DNA of 64,000 nucleotides from Liolophura sinensis (taxonomy: Eukaryota; Mollusca; Polyplacophora; Chitonida; Chitonidae): contig NC_088302.1 in assembly GCF_032854445.1 (NCBI RefSeq), positions 34,257,979 through 34,321,978 of the forward strand, written 5' to 3'. A model generated the notes under the pieces. The model was not told the DNA's origin, made no database searches, and worked only from the letters and a program-made list of their open reading frames with translations. The position numbers and the translations under genes were made by a program. Within the stretch, counting starts at the first letter, position 1, and every line of letters starts with the position of its first letter. Of the stretch, positions 45,780 to 56,454 are shown piece after piece.

Positions 45780-46265
45780 TGACTCTTTCACTACCCCTTC
45801 CATACGCTGTCCCCATACCAACGGTGAGGCCATGGACTATGGGAGGATAGACGACAGGGGTCAGGGTGGACTATTCGATTATCTGTATTAACATGCATGG
45901 CATCTTTTTGTCCGAATGTCTGGTATAGAGAACCCTAAATACCTATATCCGTTGTCAGCTTGTCAAGACGAACCAAATTAGAGGCCAGCTAGGCTGAATA
46001 ATTGAATGACCTCAAACGTAGAGGTGGACTATTAAGAACAAGTCGTGAACGTCGTCTGGATGACTCGATAAGGACGACTTAAGTAGACCTGTTCGGCAAT
46101 GGTACAACTGATGAGTGGGGACTGGTTATTTGTCAAGACCAGAAAACCAGGTGAAGACATAATGGTGTGATCGGTTGACTATCCAATAGCGCTACACCCC
46201 TGCAGTGTCAGAAGTGCCTACATGGAGGTTTACCAAATGACGGGCTGTGCTTATCTGCCTCTCAC
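45780..46265 (+). repeat. Duplicated block e, unit 2
   Basis: See 39530-40040. It shares 'gcttgtcaagacgaacca', 'gaataattgaatgacctcaa' and 'acttaagtagacctgttcgg'. Indels disrupt any frame that is open in unit 1. Confidence 0.85.
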
Positions 46266-46289
46266 TAACCTCACAATAGTAAAACATAA

Positions 46290-46920
46290 GATTTCTTCAA
46301 CGAACGCTAATACGACTGCGCAAACAGCCCAACACTGAAAGTACATGTACATGCATCAAACACTGACAGGCGTAAGCTAATAATAAGTGTGAAGACCAAT
46401 ATATTGATCTTTTATCTAGTGAATTAGTACATGGAATTATCTGCTGAAATTACATGGCGAAACAAATTAGATGCAAGTGAGAGTTAAGGAATAAGTATGA
46501 GTAAGAATAAGTAATTTGAGCATGAAACATATTAAGACATTGTTTTAACACGATGTATAATATGAGGCGAAATGACGATACATGTATATGGGAGTGCAGC
46601 CTGCTTCTGTATATTATGACTTTGTGCTTGGTTACAAAGATCTTACAGCTGACAGACACGGTAACGTTTACGTGTAGGTAAAATAAAGACATTTTATGCA
46701 TAAAATTACCATATAGCTGTCTTGACGTTTGAGTGGTAAATTGCGCATCAGATAAGATTGTCTACAATTCCATGTTATGTCACAGCGGTATACATAATGT
46801 CAGTCAAAGATTAGAACACAGACTTGTCTGGCTGATTGCATTTTACCCAATGGATATGAGAAATTTATCTTAAGAGACGTCGAAACCAGAAAAAAGTTTC
46901 AAAACCTCCGATATTTTCAC
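46290..46920 (+). repeat. Duplicated block f, unit 2
   Basis: It matches 40500-41170: 'gcgtaagctaat', 'atattgatcttttatctag', 'agtaatttgagcatgaaaca', 'tgtcttgacgtttgagtgg', 'gattagaacacagactt', 'gagaaatttatctta'. Confidence 0.7.
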
Positions 46921-47084
46921 TCTTGTCATCTTAAATAATGAAAACAACAAACAAAATGTGATGTCAAGAACACAGAAATGTCACTCTTTCTCACTATGGC
47001 CATTCCATATCATTCGAAGAATAATGTGTCGAATTTGTCTATAGCTGGAAATACCAACAAAACAGCATCGAGGTGCACTCATGC

Positions 47085-47800
47085 TAGCCTTTATTTCACC
47101 TATTACGTGTGACCATTTGCCAGCTATCACACTGTCGTCACTGCTCTGGTCTTACTCTCTATGCTGTAGCCATATTTCACCGGTTACGTGTGAGCATTTG
47201 CCAGCTATCACACTGTCGTCACTGCTCTGGTCTTACTCTCTATGCTGTAGCCATATTTCACCGGTTACGTGTGGCCATTTGCCAGCTATCACACTGTCGT
47301 CACTGCTCTGGTCTTACTCTCCATGCTGTAGCCATATTTCACCGGTTACGTGTGACCATTTGCCAGCTTTCACACTGTCGTCACTGCTCTGGTCTTACTC
47401 TCCATGCTGTAGCCATATTTCACCGGTTACGTGTGACCATTTGCCAGCTATCACACTGTCGTCACTGCTCTGGTCTTACTCTCCATGCTGTAGCCATATT
47501 TCACCTGTTACGTGTGACCATTTGCCAGCTATCACACTGTCGTCACTGCTCTGGTCTTACTCCCTATGCTGTAGCCGTATTTCACCGGTTACGTGTGACC
47601 ATTTGCCAGCTATCAACCTGTCGTCACTGCTCTGGTCTTACTCTCTATGCTGTAGCCGTATTTCACCGGTTACGTGTGACCATTTGCTAACTATCACACT
47701 GTCGTCACTGCTCTGGTCTTACTCTCTATGCTGTAGCCATATTTCACCGATTACGTGTGACCATTTGCCAGCTATCGCACTGTCATCGCTGCTATGCTTT
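47085..47800. repeat. Minisatellite, 81-bp unit, about nine copies
   Basis: Units such as 'cggttacgtgtgaccatttg' plus 'ccagctatcacactgtcgtc' recur every 81 bp (for example 47114 and 47195). Copies differ by only one to four bases, and the edge units are most diverged. Because 81 bp is 27 codons, a 248-codon ATG frame (47081-47827) and a second frame of 193 codons stay open together. The translated unit is Ser/Leu/Cys/His-rich (for example 'HLPAITLSSLLWSYS') and matches no family I know. Two long overlapping frames in one array argue for an artefact of the period. Translation of one of them cannot be fully excluded. Confidence 0.93.
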
Positions 47801-48424
47801 TGTAAATCTCTATGTTGTAAATCCTAATTATATCGTATTTTTCATTGACTGCAAATTATGATCTCCATTATTGCTGAGTGTGCAAATCACTTTAAACGTA
47901 GGTTTAGAATTGCGAAGATCTATGCGTCGAAACAGACATTTGTTTACCATCCGTCACCCAATATGGACGTTCCAGGTCAATAACTACAAGGCCAGTTCCC
48001 AAAACGACGTTTAACACAAAGAAACAAAGAACTAAGAAAGCATATAAAGTACTAAATTTCTTGATTTACTCACTGTATACTTTGAAAGATGGATAAATTC
48101 ATTATTAAAAACAATTATTATAGAGGGGTAAAATGCCCTCTTGGCCAAGTTCGTTGAGATTTTATCCTTTTTATGTCTTTATTTTCATGTTTTGAAAAAT
48201 TGGTCCTAATCTTTATTGCTTTGTGTCTTTTTAAGCCCTTATATTACCAACAGACTTTGTTGTCTCCTACGCGAGATTTGAAATAAATTGCTTTTATTTT
48301 TTATTTCATGCATGGATCTGTATAAAGCGTAATCACCGTACACGTGGTTGTATTTTAAACGTTTGCCTGGGCCTAACCCAGCTGAACTTCGATTGTAGCT
48401 TATCGGTAACAGTGTTACCTTTTC
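47801..48424. other. Unassigned sequence between units 2 and 3
   Basis: AT-rich; nothing supported. Confidence 0.3.
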
Positions 48425-48900
48425 TTCTAGTTTGCTTGTGGGACAAGAAGGTTATAATGACCTCTGACTAGAGAACTACCGATCTTCAGTTCACTCCACA
48501 TGACTTTCCAAGAAACAAAGCTGCATCCGCTAGAGAACTGTGAGTGCGCGTGACCGATGCGCAGTTCCTCCGGCAGCACCCTGTCTATTGACATTAAGCT
48601 ACCAGCAAACCGACACACGGTAACAAACGCTGACCCAGCACATGTAAATTATAAACGACTTGCAGTCCAATCACACAGACAAAAGCCATGTGTTAATTGT
48701 GTTATGTGCCGTCAAGAGAGGGAATGAAAACAGCTCTCGACGATGCATGGGTAAACAGATAATTTCAAAAGCCCTGACCATAAGTGGATATACGCTGCCT
48801 AAAGCGTGAAGCATACATCATGTACGCGCTAACCTATATTTACTGGATTTCCTTGACTCGATGGCATTTATGTTAGGTACATTGCACTATCTTTGCGTGG
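48425..48900 (+). repeat. Duplicated block a, unit 3
   Basis: See 34780-35460 and 41745-42185. The anchor is at 48636-48662. The neighbouring part to about 49180 continues similarity with 42190-42410 ('ggtacaagtaaacataa', 'gctttttc'). Confidence 0.75.
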
Positions 48901-49180
48901 GAAATTTAGCCTTGATAAGGTCACCGGTAGAGTGAAGCCACATGCTTTGTAATGACCTAATCATTACCATATGGATTTTCTTTCTCTTCGCAATTCGTTG
49001 AAGTTTCGTTAACGAAAGCATATAATTCAGATTCTGAAGCTATGTTAAGCATTGTAAAAGTATTTGGAGTTATGTTTTTACTTTTTCTGACATTCTTTTT
49101 GTATTCGTAGGTTATTAGGTACAAGTAAACATAAGATCGATAACTGGATATTCTCCGATTCATCATGCTTTTTCTTCAGT

Positions 49181-49795
49181 GATAGGTTATACACATCCGG
49201 CATTACATAATGAACGGGAATCAATATTACAAAATATGTGAAGGATTGATGAATGATCCAAATGCATACCGTATAAATTAGGAAGGCGATGTTACCGAGC
49301 TGGGGTTTATGGGTTCCTTTTCATTCCATTGGTTAATTTGACCTAAAAACGAGTTCTGTTCGTCCAAAGCGAATGGGTCGTTACATTTTAATGAAGCCTA
49401 GAACAAAACGTATGTTTGCGTGTTGGGGTTAGCCAGAAAAAAAAGAATGCTTCTAGACGTCTACGGGCAAGTACTATTTTCAAGAACAAAATCGAGATTT
49501 GCAAACATAGAAACATTTGACGGGATGAGAAAATAACTTTTACAAATTTGTGACTACTCCTTGTGAAGAATAGAATCCTAAATAAATAGATTATTGTGTT
49601 TTAAGTATGTTTTTTTTTCGTTTTGATACATTTGGAGCATGTGGAAAGATTATCATTCACGAACACTGAATCATGACAAAATTAGTCCTTTCAACTGCTA
49701 CCTCGACAGTTTGGATAGATCTTCAGATTTTGTCATCGACTGCCCACTGTGTATTCCTAAGTCTCAACAGTTAGTTTTTGAAAGACATTGATGCG
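49181..49795. other. Unassigned sequence
   Basis: Nothing recognised. Confidence 0.3.
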
Positions 49796-50797
49796 TGTTA
49801 CGAACCCCGTCTTTAAACATTGTATTATGTTTTTTTTATTTCTTTCTGAGTCGTTGTCTTCCCTAAATTTTCCCACTTGTTTACGTTATAGCCTGCACTG
49901 TAATTCCGCCGAGCGCTCTCGAGGCTTCGGTGTTTATGAGATTAGTGTCATTGTACATAGGGTATACATTCTCGAAATATGTATCGGTGTTGTAAACATG
50001 TTTACGATCAAACCATCCAGAAATTTCTTTTACGTTAGTCTGTGAATATGAGCGGCGGAGTTGTAACACTTACATTCATTCATTCAAGTCCACTTTTGAG
50101 CAGTTACTTACTCTACGACTTTTGAGAGCAGTCATATTTACTGTCATTGACTGTAAAGGAAGTTGGAGATTCCTGGGTTTGGAGATATCAGCTTTCATGC
50201 CATTCGACATTCGTCATTTATACTCCATTTTCTGTACAGAGCACTTCCGTACAGCTTGTGTTTCATCACTTGTTATTTTTTGGAGACGTTATTTTGCAGC
50301 TTGTATCGTTCATTGTCCCTTTGTGCCATTAGGTACATTTCATCTCAGTTTACACTGAAAGTGACTCTGTGTATACTTCCGAGAAAACATACATCGACAC
50401 CTCGGCATCACGGACGCTACTGTCAACCCGTCAGAAGTTACACGCTCACAGACAGTTGGGGAATAAACTACTTAGCGGACTATCATCCGTAGATTGAGGA
50501 ATTCATCTTAAGTGTGGATTCTATAGTTACGTGGACTGACTCCCTTTGGGAGCCGGAATATTCCATCGGGATTTGGATGCTGTAAGATACTATATATATA
50601 TACTTGTAATTATTTTTATTGTTTTGTATATTATTGCCAGTTGTATAATTTGTCAATTTTCTTAAAATATATGTATTGGATTTATTTAAGAGTCTTCGTG
50701 TTTACTTGTTTGATCTTGTGTAAGGCCTATCGCTGATCTTAGAGTTAAACGAGCCAGTGGTTTCTCATCTTTACTCTCCGATAGTGGTACCCTTACA
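49796..50797 (+). mobile_element. Possible solo long terminal repeat
   Basis: A ~1-kb segment begins 'tgttacgaaccccg', a start common in animal Gypsy-type LTRs. It contains an 'aataaa' (about 50464), a TATA-like run (50591-50602) and a T-rich stretch, and ends 'gtggtacccttaca'. It therefore has the TG...CA boundaries of an LTR. It interrupts the ordered blocks of unit 3, since blocks a and b are about 1.3 kb further apart than in unit 2. I see no internal retroelement coding region and no clear target-site duplication, so the assignment rests on general appearance. Frames within it (49788-50045, 50122-50492) overlap one another and have no domain. Confidence 0.35.
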
Positions 50798-50849
50798 CTG
50801 GATTGAACTCAACCGTTAAGAGTTCAACCACCTAATTCACCGATACGAT

Positions 50850-51245
50850 CAAGCTGGTTGGATGGTGCGCCCTATATATTCTATACACCAGTCTGCCAAT
50901 GGCAGCAAAAAACTGCTTAAGGAACGCAAAACATCAGAACTCACTGTACATGTGTATGTCTTTGAACATCAACCACAGATAGAGTATATACATAACTTCT
51001 GGTCCTGGACCGTAATCCATGCAATATGGACCAGGACTGGAAGGTTGTCTGGGGCGGATATTGCCGTGTGGTGGAAATGAATCTGTTATCAAGAAAATCT
51101 CTGACACAGACCTGCAAAATTACGAATCATTACCAGTAGAAAAAAAAACATGTCTGCAGTGAGCGAGACAGTAAATTATACCTTTAATGTTTTCACAAAT
51201 CATTTAGCTCCTAGGAATTAATTACGGTGTGTCACACGATGGAAT
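50850..51245 (+). repeat. Duplicated block b, unit 3
   Basis: It matches 42815-43230 along its whole length: 'caagctggttggatggtgcg', 'gagtatatacataacttctg', 'ccgtgtggtggaaatgaatc', 'gtctgcagtgagcgagacag', 'gtgtcacacgatggaatttt'. Confidence 0.8.
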
Positions 51246-51839
51246 TTTCGTGTTGGATCCTGGAAATTTTACAAAAAGGAATGTGCTTTTTTTCTCACTG
51301 TGTTCAGACTTAATCTAACATCTCAGTATAACTGATTGTCACAGTCTGGATAAAGTATATGTAGAACCGTCCCTAATTTGAAGTGCCTTTATTGTCTTTA
51401 TTCGCCATTAAGTCATTCGTAATCTTTTGTAAATTCATTATACATAAAAATATTCCGATTCATTTATTCATCATTTGTTTCATTCATTAATTTGTCGATT
51501 AATTGACTGATTCTTTCATATACAATTCATTCATTGATTTGTTTATTTATCCACTATCCAATACATTGATTTTGTTGTGATTTAGTGATTTTTCAAGTTA
51601 TCAGTTTTTACGGTGTAGTTCTGTGGTTGTTACTTTCAAATGCACTGTGCAAAACTACTGATTATGTAAATGCTTAATAACATGTCTATACTTCAATCGC
51701 TGGATGACACTAGACGTGGGTTCAGTTCCATTCTTGTGCAGTGAATATTTTAAATTTCCTTTCGATAGCTACAGTTCACGTGCCTTCAACCAACATGACT
51801 CTATATATGTGTTCGCCTGTTACTCGCTAAAGGTCCATG
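51246..51839. other. Unassigned AT-rich sequence
   Basis: Short 'cattcatt'-like low-complexity DNA lies at about 51440-51560. No gene. Confidence 0.35.
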
Positions 51840-51958
51840 CCACTTTTCGGGTACTCCAGTTTCCTTCACCTATAAAACTGGCCCATATCGTTTCAGTAAA
51901 ATATACAGTGTGTGGTGTTAAACAACAATTAAATAGATAAGTAAGCAAATAAATGAAA
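51840..51958 (+). mobile_element. Diverged SINE 3' fragment related to family A
   Basis: 'cgggtactccagtttccttc', 'actggcccat' and 'gtgtggtgttaaacaacaat' followed by 'taaatagataa' resemble the second half of family A in altered form, possibly a separate subfamily. Confidence 0.5.
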
Positions 51959-52844
51959 ACGGATCGTGGTTGATACAAACGCAAACATGATGTTTTAGAC
52001 ATACGTGTGCCTACGTTAGAAATGCCTTAAGGCATATGATTTGAAAACAAATGTAAGCTGTACATGTACATGTTGCCTATGTTTTCCACGTTGAGTCTCC
52101 AAACGTTTTGCAATTGAACAGCAACACAAATATAGCAAAATCAGTATGGGTATTTTATTTGATAGGGCTCTGGCAGCTGAATTGTGAGTTGGTAACTTTT
52201 GTCACCAAGCAATCCATATTTCTATACCAATTATACACATTAGATAAACGTGCCTTGGCAATAATCTAACCACAAAGCTCCCAAATGTCCACTAAAAGAA
52301 ACGGTCATCAGGAAACAAAAGAAAAACGTCAGGGACAGTATCGTTCTGAACTGGTTCAAGAGCCGTATCGTGCAGATATGGAAATGCCCTCCCGGAAGAC
52401 AGGCAAGTAGCGTTATTAACAAGCCTTGACATCACGAGGCTGAGCTCTAGCTCGACAAAAAGCTCGACGATGTAATCAATATTGTTAGCACTAAATAAAC
52501 GTTTTCCTAACTTTCAAATTAAAATAGTTAGAGGCTATCTGTGATAAGTGCATGTTTAGAGGCTATCTGTGTCAAGTGCACGCCGGTGGCGGTAAAGGAG
52601 GTGCAGTTAAATAAACACTGAAGAGGACGGAGTACTCGAAAACGTGTAAAAAACATTGTTTATCTTTCTGTTGATGTCGTGAACAGCCAGTGATGAGGTA
52701 CACAAATAGCCACAATTTGGGCATACATAGTTAATGTTTCCGGAGAAAATTTTAATGAAATTTTCGAGACGAGGAATTCTAACACACGTTATGCAATCAG
52801 TGAAAATAAAACAATATTACATTAAGTGACATAGACTCCCGCGG
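51959..52844. other. Unassigned sequence
   Basis: A small tandem duplication ('gttagaggctatctgtg') lies at 52528-52576. Nothing else recognised. Confidence 0.3.
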
Positions 52845-52970
52845 CCTTATAAGATCGTGCCCACTTATCCTCATTGGAGTTGTCAGTTCCATTACCCGGA
52901 GCAGCGCCTCGAGTTTTTAAGCCCTTGAGAACAAGCAATTGAGAACTCTGCACAATTTGTTAAAGCTGGT
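52845..52970 (+). promoter_or_regulatory. Possible promoter and non-coding first exon (weak)
   Basis: A TATA-like 'ccttataagat' at about 52845 is followed by ~120 bp of less AT-rich sequence ending 'aaagctg|gtaagttt', a textbook 5' splice-site match at about 52969. There is no ATG-led frame in between. This is the arrangement of a 5' untranslated first exon, but no acceptor or coding exon can be identified downstream; the minisatellite follows within 270 bp. Confidence 0.2.
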
Positions 52971-53061
52971 AAGTTTCTTTTTAAGGTCATTTTTTTAAAT
53001 GTGTCATAAATATCACACACATTGTTGAACATTTTTATATTTGTTTGTGTTGATTACAACG

Positions 53062-53080
53062 GGAAAGGGGGGGGGGGGGC
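53062..53080. repeat. Poly-G run
   Basis: A run of more than ten G bases, preceded by 'gggaaa', lies about 150 bp before the minisatellite. It is a possible G-quadruplex and a likely sequencing trouble spot. Confidence 0.9.
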
Positions 53081-53238
53081 TGTTGGAGTAGGTAAACATC
53101 TGCAACACTGCATATCAGGAGTTACTAATATATTTCATACATCATACACAGTGTTGGTTCCGTGCTTTTGTGTTACCTAATTACCTAATGTACATTCTGG
53201 ACGACAAACAGGAATCTTTTATTCTTGCACATCATCCA

Positions 53239-54088
53239 GTATATGACCCTCGTCTTACCAGCATATGACCCTCGTCTTACCAGCATATGACCCTCGTCTT
53301 ACTAGTATATGACCCTCGTCTTACCAGCATATGACCCTCGTCTTACCAGTATATGACCCTCGTCTTACCAGCATATGACCCTCGTCTTACTAGTATATGA
53401 CCCTCGTCTTACCAGTATATGACCCTCGTCTTACCAGTATATGACCCTCGTCTTACCAGCATATGACCCTCGTCTTACTAGTATATGACCCTCGTCTTAC
53501 CAGCATATGACCCTCGTCTTACCAGTATATGACCCTCGTCTTACCAGTATATGACCCTCATGTTACCAGTATATGATTGTCATCTTACGTGTATATGACC
53601 CTCGTCTTACTAGTATATCATCCTCGTAACACCAGTAGGCCTATATGATCGTCATCTGACATGTATATGACCCTCGTATTACCAGCATATGACCCTCGTA
53701 TTACCAGTATATGACCCTCGTGTTACCAGTATATGACCCTCGTCTTACCAGTATATGACCCTCGTCTTACCAGTATATGACCCTCGTCTTACCAGTATAT
53801 GACCCTCGTCTTACCAGTATATGACCCTCGTATTACCAGTATATGACCTCGTCTTACCAGTATATGACCCTCGTCTTACCAGTATATGACCCTCGTCTTA
53901 CCAGTATATGACCCTCGTCTTACCAGCATATGACCCTCCTCTTACCAGTATATGACCCTCGTCTTACCAGTATATGACCCTCATGTTACCAGTATATGAT
54001 TGTCATCTTACGTGTATATGACCCTCGTCTTACTAGTATATCATCCTCGTAACACCAGTAGGCCTATATGATCGTCATCTGACATGTA
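53239..54088. repeat. 22-bp minisatellite, left part
   Basis: About 38 copies of 'atatgaccctcgtcttacca' plus 'gt'. Variants 'gcat', 'actagt' and 'gtatta' are interspersed. A distinctive variant block ('gaccctcatgttacc' ... 'atcgtcatctgacatgta') occurs at about 53551-53665 and again at 53974-54088, exactly 423 bp apart, so a multi-unit segment was duplicated. The period is not a multiple of three and no long frame arises. Confidence 0.97.
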
Positions 54089-55620
54089 AACTCTGCCAAA
54101 AAAGAAACGCAACCCCTGTCCTCGGATATCAAAAATTCTTTCGAATAAAGTTATTGCTTCCAAACTAAATTTTAGCCAAATGTAATGAAATTATACACGT
54201 TTTTTAATGAAGATTACCATCCAAACAACTGCCTTTTCTCTCCTAAGTGTATTTTATTGCTTATGACGTCACAACGCATGGACTGATCCTGTTGACGTCG
54301 CACACAGAACCATTCACATGCAAATCATGTCAATGGCAGTTATAGTGTGGGGGTGTATAAAAGCCCATGTGCTTTCGTATTTTATTCATTTATTCGTCGA
54401 CGAAAGGCAGTCGGTAAAATGCCGCGACTGAGTGCTGCCGACCGAAATATCGCCATTGGTCGTCTTCAAGCCGGAGAAAGTTTTGGTACTATTGCACGAC
54501 ACCTAAATGTTCACAAAACAACAATATCCCGACTTTGGAGCCGTTACAACAACTTTGATTCGAGCGACGATCGCCCGAGAAGTGGAAGGCCAAGAATCAC
54601 GACCCCACTTCAAGATCGGTACATCGTGGTCCTTTACCTGCGTAATCGGCATGCCCTACCAACCGTGACTGTCACACAAATACCAGGTTTAAGGAGAGTG
54701 TCGGCTCAAACGATTAGGAACCGTCTGAAAGAAGCGGGTTTACGTGCCTGTAGACCAGTTGTTGGACCTGTACTACGCCCCTTACATCGACGCCTACCAC
54801 TCAGGTGGTGCAACAACGTAAGGATATGGACTTTACAAAACTGGAGGCACATCTGGTTTTCTTATGAATCCCGTTTTCTTTTGACACGTCACGACGGAAG
54901 ACAGCGTGTGTATAGGAGACGTCATGAACGCTTTGCGCCCATCTGCGTCCGGCAGGTGGACAGATTTGGCGGAGGCAGTGTTATGGTTTGGGGAGCCATC
55001 TCGGACAACCAGAAATCAGACTTGGTGATCGTTCCAGGGAACCTGACAGCCCAACGTTACATCAACCACGTGTTGCAGCCTCACCTTCTCCCGATTATTG
55101 ACCGACAGACACAGCTTTTTCAACAGGACAACGCCAGGCCTCATACTGCACGTGAAACAATGAACTTTCTGCAGGATTCCAACGTCAATGTCTTGCCGTG
55201 GCCCTCTAAATCACCAGACCTCAACCCTATTGAACACCTGTGGGATACTCTGGATCGACACGTGCGTCAACGTCAGCCACCGCCACAGACGCTTCAATAG
55301 CTCGCCGTTGCGTTACAGGAGGAGTGGAGAGCCATTCCCCAGGAGAGGATCCGGCGTCTTATCCGTTCTTGTCCAAGGAGATGCCGTGCAGTGATTGCAG
55401 CTCGTGGTGGTCATACGAGATACTGAGGAAGACGCCCCCTGGTGAGCAACTGGTGTCTGTGAGATGACTTTTGAAAAGACAGTTTTAAACATGACCATCT
55501 TGATTATTATTCTGCCAAATTTCTGACTTCTGTCTTCAATAAAAAAAAAGTTGTGCCGTCCTAAAACTAAATATTAAAATCTGTACAATACGGGGGTTGC
55601 GTTTCTTTTTTGACAGAGTT
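54089..55620 (+). mobile_element. Tc1-like DNA transposon, structurally complete
   Basis: The terminal inverted repeats are about 30 bp with two mismatches: 'aactctgccaaaaaagaaac' opens the left end at 54089, and the right end at 55591-55620 is its complement with c to t at position 8. The element is 1532 bp and flanked by the dinucleotide TA at 54087-54088 and 55621-55622, the target duplication expected for Tc1/mariner. It carries one transposase gene. It sits inside the 22-bp minisatellite. The undisturbed target is seen in the duplicated block at 53664-53665, where 'gacatgta' runs straight into 'tatgaccctcg'. Confidence 0.97.
54419..55426 (+). pseudogene. Tc1-like transposase, inactivated by a catalytic change and a stop codon
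   Basis: The start is taken at 54419 (MPRLSAADRN), 24 codons inside a longer frame that opens at 54347, because family members begin near this motif. Order: N-terminal helix-turn-helix (IGRLQAGESFGTIARHLNVH, about residues 11-30), a linker with 'SGRPRITT', a second helix-turn-helix (RRVSAQTIRNRLKEAGLR), and the catalytic domain with 'FGGGSVMVWGAIS', 'FQQDNARPHTAR' and 'SPDLNPIEHLWD'. The second Asp and the Glu are 34 residues apart, the DD34E spacing of Tc1. The first catalytic Asp, normally in a 'DESRF' motif, is Tyr here (residue 149, TAT at 54863-54865). TAG at 55298-55300 ends the frame after 293 codons; beyond it the same frame continues for 41 codons to 'ARGGHTRY' and TGA. The protein would cut and join DNA in the nucleus if intact. 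This copy should be catalytically dead. Confidence 0.95.
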
Positions 55621-55940
55621 TATATGACCCTCGTATTACCAGCATATAACCCTCGTATTACCAGTATATGACCCTCGTATTACCAGTATATGACCTCGTC
55701 TTACCAGTATATGACCCTCGTCTTACCAGTATATGACTCTCGTATTACCAGTATATGACCCTCGTCTTACCAGCATATGACCCTCGTCTTACTACTATAT
55801 GACCCTCGTCTTATTAGTATGTCATCCTAGTAGTACCAGTGGGTCATTTTACCAGTATATCATCCTCGTAGTACCAGTAGGCCTGTATTACCTTCGTACT
55901 ACCAATTTATGATCCTTGTTTTACCAGTATGCAATCCTCA
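55621..55940. repeat. 22-bp minisatellite, right part
   Basis: It continues the array interrupted by the transposon: about 14 units, decaying after 55800 into 'tatcatcctcgtagtaccag' variants. Confidence 0.95.
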
Positions 55941-56019
55941 CCTTACCCGTGTATCATCCCCGTCAAAAGTTTGGCATGCTTATCATATACATACATATCA
56001 CCATCCGTGTCAGCTGTAC

Positions 56020-56345
56020 ATCAGCACTCTGCAAGCTAAATATACACACTAGTAAATTGTACATGATTATCAATGTCATCAAAGATGTACATCATCACCG
56101 CTGTAAGTTGTACATCATCACCGCTGTAAGTAGTACATCATCATCCCTGTAAGCTGTACATCATCACCACTGTAAGTAGTATATCATCACCCCCGTAAAT
56201 AGTACATCATCACCCCTGTAAGTTGTACATCATCACCACTGTAAGTTGTACATCATCACCCCTGTAAGTTATGCGTCATCACCCCTTTAATATGTACATC
56301 ATCACCCCTGTGAGCTGTACATTATCACCGCTGTAAATTGTATAG
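56020..56345. repeat. Minisatellite, about 23-bp unit
   Basis: About fourteen imperfect copies of 'tgtacatcatcaccactgta' plus 'agt'. It directly follows the decayed end of the 22-bp array but has an unrelated unit. Confidence 0.93.
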
Positions 56346-56454
56346 TTGCAACACTATATCATGCCAGAATAACATAACCCCAGACAGCAGAATAAATGTC
56401 ATATCGGCAGGGTAGAATAGCAGTTAACGGAATATAATCCCGGCCAGGAGAATA

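Noticed and set aside
47081-47827. 248-residue ATG open frame as a novel repeat protein gene
   Set aside because: It is made entirely of an 81-bp minisatellite whose period keeps two frames open together; no non-repetitive coding part, codon bias or gene context supports it.
53239-54088. CRISPR-like array of 22-bp repeats
   Set aside because: No spacers between units; plain tandem repeat.
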